A program made the position numbers and the translations under genes. DNA of 64,000 nucleotides from Borreliella spielmanii (GTDB taxonomy: Bacteria; Spirochaetota; Spirochaetia; Borreliales; Borreliaceae), in assembly GCF_014201705.1 (NCBI RefSeq), contig NZ_JACHFA010000002.1, positions 62,001 to 126,000 of the forward strand. The letters run 5' to 3'. The notes below the pieces were generated by a model that worked only from the letters and a program-made list of their open reading frames with translations, was not told where the DNA came from and made no database searches. Shown here piece by piece: positions 8,776 through 18,078 of the stretch; the stretch's first letter is position 1; each line of letters starts with the position of its first letter.

Positions 8776-9361
8776 TTTAAAAGACATATATTCAAAACCA
8801 GACAGATTTTATTTTTTAGGTGTGCCTATAGATGTTTTTGATAGTCACAGTAAGCTTATAAGTAGGTTTGCTTATCTTTCAGGGCATCCTTATCATTCAA
8901 TAGTAATTTTTATTGGGTTTAAGGCTTTTCTAAAGGTTTTGATTTTTAAAAAGTTTAGAAATCACATTAAAAATTCTTCTCTTGTTTTTTTAAATTCCAA
9001 GATTGTAAGATTTTTTTGTAGGATTTTTAAAAGAGTTAATATTGACTGTTATGATTCAAATACAGTTCTTCTCATTTTAATGGGAATACTAGAAAATGCC
9101 CATAAAACATGTTATATTATTGATAAGGATAAAGTAATTTCAAAGAAAAAATTTTTAAGATTAAAAGAATCTCATAAAGAAATTAGTTTTATTGGTTATT
9201 ATGATTTAAAAGCTGTAAAGAGAAATAAAGAAATGTTTTTTGCAAATATTAATAAACTTACTCCTAGTGTAATAATAAGCTTTTGTAATGATAGATATAT
9301 TGAAAATTTATTTTATGAAAATAAATTTAATATTAGGACCAATTTAAGCGTTTTTTTATGA
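8768..9361 (+). CDS. Degenerate WecG/TagA-like protein of unknown function
   Basis: A 197-aa protein. Its start, FYFLGVPIDVFDSHSKLI (about residues 14-31), matches the opening of WecG/TagA/CpsF glycosyltransferases, and the last third (about 140-185) follows the segment where that family has its GxPKQE motif, but the motif itself is absent. The catalytic residues expected in the middle are also not recognisable. This suggests a divergent or inactive relative rather than a working glycosyltransferase; I assign the fold with modest confidence and no function. It overlaps rsmE by 8 bases and is followed 27 bases later by ltpA. Confidence 0.6.
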   Translation: MANLKDIYSKPDRFYFLGVPIDVFDSHSKLISRFAYLSGHPYHSIVIFIGFKAFLKVLIFKKFRNHIKNSSLVFLNSKIVRFFCRIFKRVNIDCYDSNTVLLILMGILENAHKTCYIIDKDKVISKKKFLRLKESHKEISFIGYYDLKAVKRNKEMFFANINKLTPSVIISFCNDRYIENLFYENKFNIRTNLSVFL

Positions 9362-9388
9362 TCTTTTAATATAGTTTATGAGGTAAGT

Positions 9389-9877
9389 ATGGCATTTTTG
9401 CTAAATCAATCAGTAGTTTATCCAATGCATGGAGTAGGTACGATTAAGGATATTAAAACTAAAGAGTTTAATGGTGAGATTATTGATTATTATGAAATAC
9501 ATTTTCCATTTAATGATATGATTTTTATGGTTCCTGTTGCTAAAGTTGACGATTTTGGGATTAGAGCTTTGGTTAGCAGGGAAAAGGTAGAAGAAGTTTT
9601 TGATGTTATTAAAAAGTTTGAAGGTCAAATAGATTCAAAAAAAATAAAAGATGGTGGTCATGAATTTTATAAAAAAAGCGATATTTTGGATACAGCAAAG
9701 TTATATAAATTTTTATATAAAAAATCTACTCAAAAAGAACTTCCTTTTTACGAAAAAAGGATTTTAAATGATTTTGAGTTAATACTGGAGCACGAGATTA
9801 GCTTAGCTTTGCAGATTAGCTTTGAAGAAGCTAAGAAGAAGATTAAAAATATTTTATTCGATGGTAAAAAGGCTTAA
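9389..9877 (+). CDS. ltpA: CarD/CdnL-family transcription regulator LtpA
   Basis: A 162-aa protein of the CarD/CdnL family, which binds the RNA polymerase beta subunit and stabilises promoter opening. The N-terminal RNA-polymerase-interacting module (about 1-65) begins with the family hallmark VVYPMHGVGTI at residues 9-19. The C-terminal helical domain (about 70-160) is Lys-rich and would contact DNA upstream of the -10 element. By order it is BB0355, reported as a low-temperature-induced protein (LtpA) needed for tick-borne infection. The ATG follows GAGGTAAGT directly. It lies in a co-directional run with rsmE upstream and two membrane-protein genes downstream. Confidence 0.9.
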   Translation: MAFLLNQSVVYPMHGVGTIKDIKTKEFNGEIIDYYEIHFPFNDMIFMVPVAKVDDFGIRALVSREKVEEVFDVIKKFEGQIDSKKIKDGGHEFYKKSDILDTAKLYKFLYKKSTQKELPFYEKRILNDFELILEHEISLALQISFEEAKKKIKNILFDGKKA

Positions 9878-9910
9878 AGTTTTTTCAATTTTTGAGGGTG
9901 AGGATTTGCT

Positions 9911-10861
9911 GTGTTTGATTCTTTAAGATTGATCTTTTTAATAATTTATAGGTTTATTTTAATATTTTGCCTTTTTTCTTTAATGTTTATCTGTACATTT
10001 TATTTAAAATATAAGTTTTTGTATTTTAATTTTTCTATTTTTAGTTATAGTCTTTATTACAATGCTTATCTTTATTCTTTTCCTTTATCGCTTATTGTTA
10101 CTTTTATGAGAATGTCTTATCCTTTTTATGGAATGGTTTTAAAGTCACCTAGAGAGACTTTTTATTTTTATTGTATTATTTTTATTCTTATATTATTGTT
10201 TTCTTATTTAGGATTTTTAGTTAGTTATAGTTTTCATTCTTACTATATTAATAGCAATAGAAATAATAATTTTATTCTTAAAGATGAGGTTGTACATTTT
10301 TTGAATGATAAAATAATATTTTCTAGCAATAAGCCTAAATTTTATGGTTTTAATGGAGTTTTAATTGTTTCAGAGAATGGTAAAAATGATAAAAGTTTTT
10401 CTTACCAATCAAATCTTTCTGATTCTAATAAAATTGATTTTATTGAGAATAATTTTTTAGAGCAAAAAATTTATAATAATTTTGTTGATTTTTTTTTCAA
10501 GGATTTAAAAATTTTGAATAATTTTTTATTCTCCCTTAATTATTTAAATTTAATTTTTAACATATTGGGAATTTCTTTATTGTTATTTGCGTTTTCTTAT
10601 GTTTTTAATCTTATTTTTTCAAATAGTTTTGCAATTTTTCTTTATCCCATTTTTATTATACTTTTTTTAAAAATTTATAATGTTTATTCAATTGAGTTTC
10701 CCAAGATTTATAATGTAATAATAGGAAAGAGCATAATCTCTGATTTTATTCCTTTTATTTTTTGTGTTTTAACTTTTTTTTCTACCTATTTATTTGGCTT
10801 TGTTTCAGAATATATTAAAATCAGCAAAGATTTGAATAATAATTTATATAAGGGTAGTTGA
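9911..10861 (+). CDS. Multipass membrane protein of unknown function
   Basis: A 316-aa protein starting at GTG (9911) behind GGTGAGGA. Three hydrophobic segments occupy about residues 8-33, 52-70 and 83-110. A polar, Asn/Lys/Ser-rich loop (about 112-205) follows, and then three more hydrophobic segments (about 208-233, 238-258 and 273-298). The layout is three helices, one large external loop, three helices. The next gene, 13 bases on, has the same plan with a bigger loop, so the two could form a heterodimer. I do not recognise a family from the sequence. Confidence 0.75.
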   Translation: MFDSLRLIFLIIYRFILIFCLFSLMFICTFYLKYKFLYFNFSIFSYSLYYNAYLYSFPLSLIVTFMRMSYPFYGMVLKSPRETFYFYCIIFILILLFSYLGFLVSYSFHSYYINSNRNNNFILKDEVVHFLNDKIIFSSNKPKFYGFNGVLIVSENGKNDKSFSYQSNLSDSNKIDFIENNFLEQKIYNNFVDFFFKDLKILNNFLFSLNYLNLIFNILGISLLLFAFSYVFNLIFSNSFAIFLYPIFIILFLKIYNVYSIEFPKIYNVIIGKSIISDFIPFIFCVLTFFSTYLFGFVSEYIKISKDLNNNLYKGS

Positions 10862-10873
10862 TTCTTAAAGCTT

Positions 10874-12673
10874 ATGAAAAGAGAAATATATGCATTTTTG
10901 AGCAACTTTATTGTTTTTCTATGTTTTTTTCTAGGTTTAATTTTTAGTTATTCTTATTTTTTTGGAGAAAATTTTTTAGAAAAGCATAGATTGATAGCTG
11001 CTTTTTTTGATTCTATTTTGCTTTTTTATAAGTATTTTTATGGATTTTTTATTTTTATTGTTTGCATTTACTTTGCTTTTTTTGTTGGGCAAGAAATAAA
11101 GGTTTATTTAAAATCGTATAACGGGTATTTATTTTCTAGGTTTTATTCATTTTTACTATTGTTTTTTATTATAGGGCTTTTTTTTACTTTTATATTTAAT
11201 TTAATATTGCCTTATATAATTTCCCAGAGAAATGAGTATAAGTTTAGTTACGATAGATATAATCTTCTTGAGAGTGAAGCAAATGAAATATCTCTTAAAA
11301 TTAAAAATATAGATATAAGTTTATCTTCAAGTAGATTTTTTTTATCTTCTGATTTATCAGATACAATGAAACAAAAGAGAAAATATCTTGAAAATTTGAT
11401 TAGAATATATGATAAAATGCGAATTATTTATGTAAATAATGAAGAGCTTTTAACAAATTATTATTTAGTGAAATCTGAATACAGTAAAATTCCAAGTTAT
11501 GATGTTGATTTAGAAAAGGTTAAAAAAACTTTTTCACGATATCCTTTGCAAAGCCTTAAAAAGCAAGATTTTTTTAATATTGTCAATGAATTTATTTCTC
11601 AAGCCGATTATTATACAGCCAATTACTTTGCTTATATTGCTTATGTTGCAACAAAAGACGATAATTTTGTTGCGCTTTTAAATTTGACTTTAAAGTTTAT
11701 TAATGAGAACAGGAATTTTGAAAAAGAAAAAATGCAGTTGATTTCCGAAGAAAAGCAAAAAAATTTTTTATATCTTAATACTGAAAAATTTAAATTAGCT
11801 TATTACGGTTTCTCGAAACTTCATAAACTATTACCTAGTGATAATGAAATTTTGAATTATAAAAATAAATCGCTTGAAAAGCTTAGAAAGAGGTATCTTT
11901 TTTTTGACGAGATTGAAAAATATTTTGAATATTATGGAATAAATGATGTATTTTTATTGCAACCAGATTCTAATAGAGGTTTTTATGATTATATTTATAT
12001 GCAAAAAGTTGTCACCTTAAATAATTATTCTAAAATAATAAAAAATTTTGAACTTATTAGATTTGATAACACAGGAAGTGTTATTTTGCATATTAAAATT
12101 CCATTTGCCACCTTGAGAGGTGATTTTGTATATCAAAACGTTTTAGACAAAGATAATGAACAGAGCGAAATTACCCTTACTAAAGTCTTTGTGTCTACGG
12201 ATAGTTTTGATACAAGCGTTTTAAAAGTTGTTAAGATTAATGAAAATGTAGAAAATTTGGCTTTATTTTCAAATGTTAATGAGGTTGGATTTTTTTTAAA
12301 AGTTCAAAATTTGTCAAGTGCTTTTCATAAGGTTGCTATATTAAATTTGAAATTAATTAATATTTTTTCATTAAGTTTAGTTTTACTAATTTCTCCTATT
12401 TTGCTAGTTTTAATAGGAGCATTTTTTGTCTCTTTATTTTCTAAAATAGAATTTAATTTCAATTCCAAGTTCATGATTTTTTTAGTCTCATTAATTCTAT
12501 CTATTTTCTCGGGGATTACTTGTCTTTTTGTAAATTATTTTTTAATTATTTTTACCTCTCTTCTTATATATATTTTTAATAGTGTTCACATATCTTTGGC
12601 TATCCTTTCTGCGTTATTAGGTTTTCTTATTTTCAAAATAATAATTTTAAATTACAGGGAAAAGCGTATTTAA
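10874..12673 (+). CDS. Large membrane protein of unknown function, partner of the preceding gene
   Basis: A 599-aa protein. Hydrophobic segments lie at about 10-30, 45-72 and 88-118. A long hydrophilic domain (about 120-490) is rich in Lys, Asn and Tyr, and three or four hydrophobic segments (about 495-590) close the protein. The central domain starts with a predicted helical or coiled-coil stretch (about 125-200) and ends with beta-rich sequence. The gene is 13 bases after the previous membrane-protein gene and shares its topology. It is convergent with a lipoprotein gene, whose end it overlaps by 4 bases. No catalytic motif is visible. Confidence 0.75.
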   Translation: MKREIYAFLSNFIVFLCFFLGLIFSYSYFFGENFLEKHRLIAAFFDSILLFYKYFYGFFIFIVCIYFAFFVGQEIKVYLKSYNGYLFSRFYSFLLLFFIIGLFFTFIFNLILPYIISQRNEYKFSYDRYNLLESEANEISLKIKNIDISLSSSRFFLSSDLSDTMKQKRKYLENLIRIYDKMRIIYVNNEELLTNYYLVKSEYSKIPSYDVDLEKVKKTFSRYPLQSLKKQDFFNIVNEFISQADYYTANYFAYIAYVATKDDNFVALLNLTLKFINENRNFEKEKMQLISEEKQKNFLYLNTEKFKLAYYGFSKLHKLLPSDNEILNYKNKSLEKLRKRYLFFDEIEKYFEYYGINDVFLLQPDSNRGFYDYIYMQKVVTLNNYSKIIKNFELIRFDNTGSVILHIKIPFATLRGDFVYQNVLDKDNEQSEITLTKVFVSTDSFDTSVLKVVKINENVENLALFSNVNEVGFFLKVQNLSSAFHKVAILNLKLINIFSLSLVLLISPILLVLIGAFFVSLFSKIEFNFNSKFMIFLVSLILSIFSGITCLFVNYFLIIFTSLLIYIFNSVHISLAILSALLGFLIFKIIILNYREKRI

Positions 12674-13791
12674 TTTTCATTTTTTTTTGAATTCTTAATT
12701 TTAGAGAAAAACCATTCATTTATTAGTAAGTTTTCTTTTTCAATTGTTTTTTTGCTTAATACATAGGAGTAGCTGCTAATTTGAGTTTCATCAATAATAA
12801 AAGGAGATATTCCATCAATTTCGTGTTTTATTTTTAAATTCAATTCTTTATAGGGAGTAAAACCATTAGCAAGTCCAAAACATATATTTGATTGGGATTT
12901 ATTATTAAATCCAATTAGGTTTTTTTGGATTTTTTTATCTAAAATCCATTTGATAAATTTTTTAGTTAAAATAGATGTTTCTAAAATGCCAATAAAATTT
13001 GGGTTTGAGATAACAATTTCATTATTATTGTTGATTAAATATGAAAATCCTACTTGTGTTTTTTCTTGTTCGCTTAAGCTATTATAGAAAGTTAAATCGC
13101 TCAATCCCGCTATTAAAAGAGATTTTTTATTAAGCAATATTTTGTTTAGTTTGAGGTAGCCATATTTGTTGAAGAAATCTTTTTGCAAATTTATTTGTTT
13201 TTCATTTAAAAATGATGAAAAATATTCTAGCATTTTTAAAATTTTATTTTCATTATAATTTAATTTATTCTTTTCAAAAGAAAATCTCACATCATTTATT
13301 TCAGAGATCACATAAAATAAATTTTCAGAAATATAAGGTGATATAAAGAATTTTCCATCTTTAATGAAATTTTCGTATTCTTCTTTTAAATATTTAATGT
13401 TTATGTATTTTTTAATGTGGTGTGTATTTTTATAGATTAAGATGGGAATATCAAAGCTTAATGGAATAATTTTGTAATTAAATTGTTTAAAAATATGTTT
13501 TAAAATAGGATAATCTGGATTATAATCGATTTTTATAGATTTAAAATGGTTGGTAATATTTATATTTCCAATGTTTTTAGAAATAATTATTTGGGCATTT
13601 TCTTTTTCTATTGTTTGTAGATCAATATTATTCCTAAATTTAATTATAAAATTAAGTTTATTTTCGATGTTAAATTGATTTATATAAAAAGGTATTATTT
13701 TATTGTCGGTTAATATAATTATATTTTTGTTTGTTGAACAGCTGAGGCTAATTAGTAAAATTGCTGTTAGTGTTAAATTTTTTATTCTCAT
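12670..13791 (-). CDS. Lipoprotein with solute-binding-protein-like layout
   Basis: From the ATG at 13791 the protein is 373 aa with a signal ending ISLSC, so Cys18 is the lipidation site. A TTG four codons upstream (13803) could also serve; neither has a strong ribosome site. The rest alternates short hydrophobic strands with helices like an extracellular solute-binding protein: a strand near the N-terminus, a PLSFDIPILIYKN segment near 122-134, and a GILETSILTKKFIKWI stretch in the C-terminal lobe. No permease gene is adjacent. It is a lone minus-strand gene among + strand neighbours. It corresponds to BB0352 by order; the solute-binding assignment is inference. Confidence 0.8.
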   Translation of the reverse strand: MRIKNLTLTAILLISLSCSTNKNIIILTDNKIIPFYINQFNIENKLNFIIKFRNNIDLQTIEKENAQIIISKNIGNINITNHFKSIKIDYNPDYPILKHIFKQFNYKIIPLSFDIPILIYKNTHHIKKYINIKYLKEEYENFIKDGKFFISPYISENLFYVISEINDVRFSFEKNKLNYNENKILKMLEYFSSFLNEKQINLQKDFFNKYGYLKLNKILLNKKSLLIAGLSDLTFYNSLSEQEKTQVGFSYLINNNNEIVISNPNFIGILETSILTKKFIKWILDKKIQKNLIGFNNKSQSNICFGLANGFTPYKELNLKIKHEIDGISPFIIDETQISSYSYVLSKKTIEKENLLINEWFFSKIKNSKKNEN

Positions 13792-13910
13792 AAAATTATT
13801 CAAGTTTTTTCTTTTATTTTACAATAAATTATGTATAATTTTTATAGTTAATGTAGACTTCCATGTTTAATTAGGAAATAGAGTAAGGGAGCTGAAAAGG
13901 TTTTAGGGGG

Positions 13911-15476
13911 ATGATGAATTTGGGTTTATTTGATTTTATACTTTCTATGTTTAGTATTAATAAGGAACTTACTTCTGAACAAATAAAGCAAAAAAGGCTA
14001 AAAGAAGTTAAAATTAGTTTAAGCAGGGTAAGTAATTTTTTCAATGCTTCAAAAATTCAGGCTTTACCTCAATTTTCTAGATTTCTTTATAATTTTTATA
14101 AAATTTTTTCTCCTTTAAGGCCATTTGCTCAAAGATATAAAAATTCTAATAAAATTATTCATTTTGTTGTTGAAAAATATTTAAATGAAAGTCAGAAGAA
14201 ATCCCTAGATTATATTTATTCTTTTTCTGCAAACGATAACATAAATTTCGCTTCAGATCTTCCCAAAAAATTACATAATAATTTATCTTATTTGTTTAAA
14301 AACATAACTCAAGAACAAATTAAATTAATAGATGAAACTTATGAAGCTTTGCATAGTTTTTTTGATTTAGTTTTATATCAATACTATTTGGTTCTTAAAA
14401 ATTTTGACAGCTTGCTTCCAGAAGATGATTTTATATATAGGCCCAGATTTAGTTCTATAGGCTGTGGAGTTATTATAGATGATCTTAAAGATTTGTTAGA
14501 ATGTATCTCTGGCATTAAAAATATTTCTATTTGGAAAAATCTTTATGACATTATTTTAGAAATTTATGGTAATAAGGAAGATTTTCCTATTAAATCAAAT
14601 GTCTGGATTAAGATTATTTCTTCTATTTTGGATATAAATAAGAGTAAAGAAATTTTATATCTAATAAGATATGTTAGTGGGGATCCAGATTATTTTCCTA
14701 TTTCTGTTGGGCAAAAACCTAATCCAATAGCAAGAATTTTTTTTAATGATCTTACTAAGCATGTTGCTACTGAAATTGAAAAGATTAAAGTTTTGCAAAA
14801 AAATAGCAAATCTAAAATATTAGCTGAGCAGCTTTTTCCAGGAATATCCTTGTTAAATTTGGATAATTATAATGAAAAAATGAATGAAAAGATTGTATCT
14901 AAAATTGTGAGTACCACAGGATATATTTATTGTGAACTTTTAGTTTATTTAAGAACATATACTATTCATTTTGTAAAAAAAGATCTTAATGATATTATTA
15001 ATTTACTTATTATTAAAGGACAATGGAAGCTTATAGAGCTTTCAAGGGAAATGTCTAATGACATGCATTCCTTGGTTAATATTTATGCAAGTCTTATTGA
15101 TTTTGATTCTAATTTAGGAGAGCAAGGCGGTTATGGCAATAGAATAAATGCATTGTTACATAGAGCTTCTGTGGGGGATAAATCTTCGGAGAAATTATTG
15201 TTAAATATAATAGCAGATGTTAATAAAAAGGCGTTTACTATATCAAGTGAATATTATTCTAAAATTTATTCTATTGAGCAGCGTTTGCAAGATTGTCTTT
15301 CTGATTATTTAAAGGTCTCTTTAGAAAGAGAGCTGATTTATAATTGGAAGGAGCTTGATATGGAGCTTGCTAAAAGCTATGGAAACAATTTAAACTTTGG
15401 AGGTATAATGAAAAATGTTTTGGGTAGTTTGGCTTTATTTTTAAAGTTAATGAATTTGTATTTGGAGAAAAAATAA
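13911..15476 (+). CDS. Conserved 521-aa protein of unknown function
   Basis: A soluble, mostly helical 521-aa protein with no signal peptide, membrane segment or motif that I recognise. It is rich in Leu, Ile, Lys and Asn throughout. Two adjacent ATGs (13911 and 13914) follow AGGGGG so closely that the second, or a TTG at 13920, may be the real start. A TATAAT at 13834-13839 may be its promoter -10 element. The gene lies 19 bases before rpmB and probably drives it. Confidence 0.75.
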   Translation: MMNLGLFDFILSMFSINKELTSEQIKQKRLKEVKISLSRVSNFFNASKIQALPQFSRFLYNFYKIFSPLRPFAQRYKNSNKIIHFVVEKYLNESQKKSLDYIYSFSANDNINFASDLPKKLHNNLSYLFKNITQEQIKLIDETYEALHSFFDLVLYQYYLVLKNFDSLLPEDDFIYRPRFSSIGCGVIIDDLKDLLECISGIKNISIWKNLYDIILEIYGNKEDFPIKSNVWIKIISSILDINKSKEILYLIRYVSGDPDYFPISVGQKPNPIARIFFNDLTKHVATEIEKIKVLQKNSKSKILAEQLFPGISLLNLDNYNEKMNEKIVSKIVSTTGYIYCELLVYLRTYTIHFVKKDLNDIINLLIIKGQWKLIELSREMSNDMHSLVNIYASLIDFDSNLGEQGGYGNRINALLHRASVGDKSSEKLLLNIIADVNKKAFTISSEYYSKIYSIEQRLQDCLSDYLKVSLERELIYNWKELDMELAKSYGNNLNFGGIMKNVLGSLALFLKLMNLYLEKK

Positions 15477-15495
15477 TAATTTTAAGGAGTGTTAA

Positions 15496-15774
15496 ATGGC
15501 TAGGAAGTGCGAGATAACAGGGAAAAAAACTATGTTTGGAAGTAATGTTCCAAGAAAGGGCCTTGCCAAGAAAAAAGGTGGAGCTGGACAACATATTGGA
15601 GTAAAAACCAAAAGAACTTTTAAGGTTAATTTAATAAATAAAAAATTTTTTATTCCAGATCTTGGAAGGAGTATTAATATTAAGGTTTCTGCTAGTGCAT
15701 TAAGAAGTATTTCAAAGTTAGGACTTGATGCTTTTTTAAAAAAAAATTGCAAAAAAATAGAGAACTTTTTATAG
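15496..15774 (+). CDS. rpmB: 50S ribosomal protein L28
   Basis: Large-subunit ribosomal protein of 92 aa, the usual size. It opens with the L28 signature MARKCEITGKK and continues with the basic segment after GNNVP-like SNVPRKG. The basic N-terminal half binds rRNA. A textbook AAGGAG ribosome site precedes the ATG. No CxxC zinc pair is seen. It is co-directional with the 521-aa unknown upstream and convergent with the MEMO-like gene 18 bases downstream. Confidence 0.97.
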   Translation: MARKCEITGKKTMFGSNVPRKGLAKKKGGAGQHIGVKTKRTFKVNLINKKFFIPDLGRSINIKVSASALRSISKLGLDAFLKKNCKKIENFL

Positions 15775-15792
15775 ATTTTAATTTTAACAATT

Positions 15793-16533
15793 TTATGTTA
15801 TCAGAATGCTGCTTGATATCAAGTATTCTGGGGAGTTAGTTGTTATTTTTGAGTCTATAAATTCAAAATTTTTAAAAAGACTTGAAATAACCATGATTGC
15901 ATTTATGTTTTCTGGAAATATTTTTTTTGATTTATAGTTCTCTAGTATTAGATTGAGGTTTGGCGGTTCTTTTTCAAGAAAAATGCGCTTTAAATTTTCT
16001 TCAAGCTTTAGGACTTTTTTTATATTTGTGGATTTTGAAGTAAAGTAAGATAGAAAAATAAATGAATTTTCTTTTTTGCTTATAAAAGGTGTTAAAAACT
16101 CACAAAATTTTATTAAATGTTTATTCCAAGCTTTCCCAAAAATTATTGGAATTATTTTTATATTTTTCTTTATATTACTAATAAAATTCAATGTAATTTC
16201 AATTTTATGATCATTTTCGATTAGGGCATCGTCTATATTGATAAAATTTAAATTTCTTAATAAATTTAATATTTTGAGGTTTACTTTAATATTTTTATTA
16301 AAAATTCTCCATACATGATGATTAGATATATTAATTAAAAAATTGCTTTCAGCTTCAGAGATTATAAATATATTATTAGTTTGATTTGATATTATTTTGG
16401 TAAACAAATATTCATTTTTTAAAAAAAACTCATAGTTTCCATAACTTATTAGAATGGCTTTGTGAGTTTTTTTTTCTTTCAACTTAAATGATAAGCTGTT
16501 TGTATTATTTAAATAAAATATGTTTTCAACCAA
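15793..16533 (-). CDS. Degenerate MEMO/LigB-fold protein of unknown function
   Basis: A 246-aa protein resembling the MEMO family (AmmeMemoRadiSam protein B; LigB-like fold). NDHKIEITLNFI near residues 110-121 matches the family's EHSIEVQLPFL, then KIIPIIFG at about 128-135 matches IVPVLVG. SYGNY near residue 29 stands where the family has PHAGY, so the metal-binding histidine is missing there. This points to a fold relative that has lost metal chemistry. It starts 17 bases after the pyk stop and is probably co-transcribed with pyk. The fold call is from motif order only. Confidence 0.65.
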   Translation of the reverse strand: MVENIFYLNNTNSLSFKLKEKKTHKAILISYGNYEFFLKNEYLFTKIISNQTNNIFIISEAESNFLINISNHHVWRIFNKNIKVNLKILNLLRNLNFINIDDALIENDHKIEITLNFISNIKKNIKIIPIIFGKAWNKHLIKFCEFLTPFISKKENSFIFLSYFTSKSTNIKKVLKLEENLKRIFLEKEPPNLNLILENYKSKKIFPENINAIMVISSLFKNFEFIDSKITTNSPEYLISSSILIT

Positions 16534-16550
16534 GGGGTTTCTAATTTGTT

Positions 16551-17984
16551 TTATATATTTCGCCCCTTGATTGCATCTTCTACTGTGTTTATTTCCATAA
16601 ATTCTGTTCCTTTGTCAATATTTCTATTTGGGTTGCCGGAAATAATTATTACAGTGTCTTTATCATTAACAATACCTTGTTCTTTTAATATTTTAAGAGA
16701 AGTTACTACAAATTCAGTAGTTCTTTTAAAATTGTTGTCTACAAGATTAGAATAAACCCCATAAGATAATGTTAATTCTCTTGCCAATCTTTCGCTATTT
16801 GTTGTAATGAACAATGGAACACTTGCTCTGTAAGTTGCCATTATTCTTGCAGTTTTACCTTTTAGAGAATCTACAATAATTGCTTTTACATCCATAAGTT
16901 TTGTGGCATCGATTGCACATTTGATAATATAGTTTCTTGTAATGCTTTTATCGTAGAAAAGTTCATCTTTATATAAGGTCATTTTTCTGTGTTTTTCAAC
17001 TTTTTTAGCAATGCTTGTCATCATTTTTACAGCTGCAATTGGATATTTCCCGTAAGCGGTTTCTCCAGATAGCATAATTGCGTCTGTTCCGTTTAAAATA
17101 GCATTAGCAATATCAGATACTTCTGCTCTAGTAGGTCTTGGATTTTCAATCATTGTATGAAGCATTTGAGTTGCTGTAATCACAGGTATTCCATACTTTA
17201 TGCAGGTTTGTGTGATTTTAAGTTGAGCAATGGGTACATCTTCTGCAGGAATTTCAACGCCCATATCTCCTCTTGCAACCATTATTCCATAAGATACTTT
17301 TACAATTTCTTCAATATTATCAATTCCTTCTTGATTTTCGATTTTAGATATGATTTTTACATCAGGATTTCCAACGTCATTTAAAATTTTTTGAACATCT
17401 TGAACATCTTTAGAATGCCTTACAAACGAATGGGCAATAAAATCAACATTATATTTTGCTGCAAGCTCAATAAATCCTTTGTCTTTTTCAGTTACTGATT
17501 GTAGTTTAAGAGAAATGCCGGGAGTATTGATTGATTTTTTATTTTTAATTTGACCATCATTTTTAATTTCACAAATTAATCGGTCAGGCAGTTTGGAAAC
17601 AACAGTCATTTCAAGCTCACCATCATCGATTAGTACTTTAGATCCTTGAGGTACCTCTTTGACAAATCCGTCATAATTAGTTTGGAAGTTATTGGGTTCA
17701 TTAATAGGTAAAGTTGAAATGATTACTTTGTCTCCAGTTTTTACAATAATAGGATTTTCAATATTTGCTGTTCTAACTTCGGGTCCTTTTGTGTCGATCA
17801 TTAGAGCTATTTTATTTGAAATTTTTCGAACATTGTTTATTACTTTTATTGTATCTTCGTGTGATTGATGGGCAGTGTTTAATCTTATGACGTTTACCCC
17901 CGCATCGTATAAATCTTTTATATGTTCTGGTTCGCATCTAAGATCAGATATTGTTGCTACAATTTTTGTTAACTTTGAAATCAT
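16551..17984 (-). CDS. pyk: Pyruvate kinase
   Basis: Last step of glycolysis: phosphoenolpyruvate plus ADP gives pyruvate plus ATP, in the cytosol. The 477-aa length is standard. The signature KIISKIENQEGI (about residues 210-221) contains the catalytic lysine, ARGDMGVEIP (about 236-245) binds the metal, and ATQML...PRPTRAEVSD and MLSGETAYGKYP follow in order. The C-terminal regulatory domain is present to residue 477. The ATG at 17984 is preceded by GGAGGAAG. A promoter at 18009-18037 fits well. With enolase (28635-29936) and mgsA this supplies lower glycolysis, the main energy source of this organism. Confidence 0.97.
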   Translation of the reverse strand: MISKLTKIVATISDLRCEPEHIKDLYDAGVNVIRLNTAHQSHEDTIKVINNVRKISNKIALMIDTKGPEVRTANIENPIIVKTGDKVIISTLPINEPNNFQTNYDGFVKEVPQGSKVLIDDGELEMTVVSKLPDRLICEIKNDGQIKNKKSINTPGISLKLQSVTEKDKGFIELAAKYNVDFIAHSFVRHSKDVQDVQKILNDVGNPDVKIISKIENQEGIDNIEEIVKVSYGIMVARGDMGVEIPAEDVPIAQLKITQTCIKYGIPVITATQMLHTMIENPRPTRAEVSDIANAILNGTDAIMLSGETAYGKYPIAAVKMMTSIAKKVEKHRKMTLYKDELFYDKSITRNYIIKCAIDATKLMDVKAIIVDSLKGKTARIMATYRASVPLFITTNSERLARELTLSYGVYSNLVDNNFKRTTEFVVTSLKILKEQGIVNDKDTVIIISGNPNRNIDKGTEFMEINTVEDAIKGRNI

Positions 17985-18008
17985 AAAGTTCTTCCTCCAC
18001 TGTTATAA

Positions 18009-18037
18009 ATTTTATGCTTTTTGTCTTTGAATAACAA
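18009..18037 (-). promoter_or_regulatory. Candidate promoter for pyk
   Basis: Minus strand TTGTTA (18032-18037), a 17-base spacer and TAAAAT (18009-18014), followed about 20 bases on by the GGAGGAAG ribosome site of pyk. Spacing is ideal for sigma-70. Confidence 0.5.
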
Positions 18038-18078
18038 TATTTTATTAAAAATTCAAAATTGTGCTTTGCCAGTAGTAT

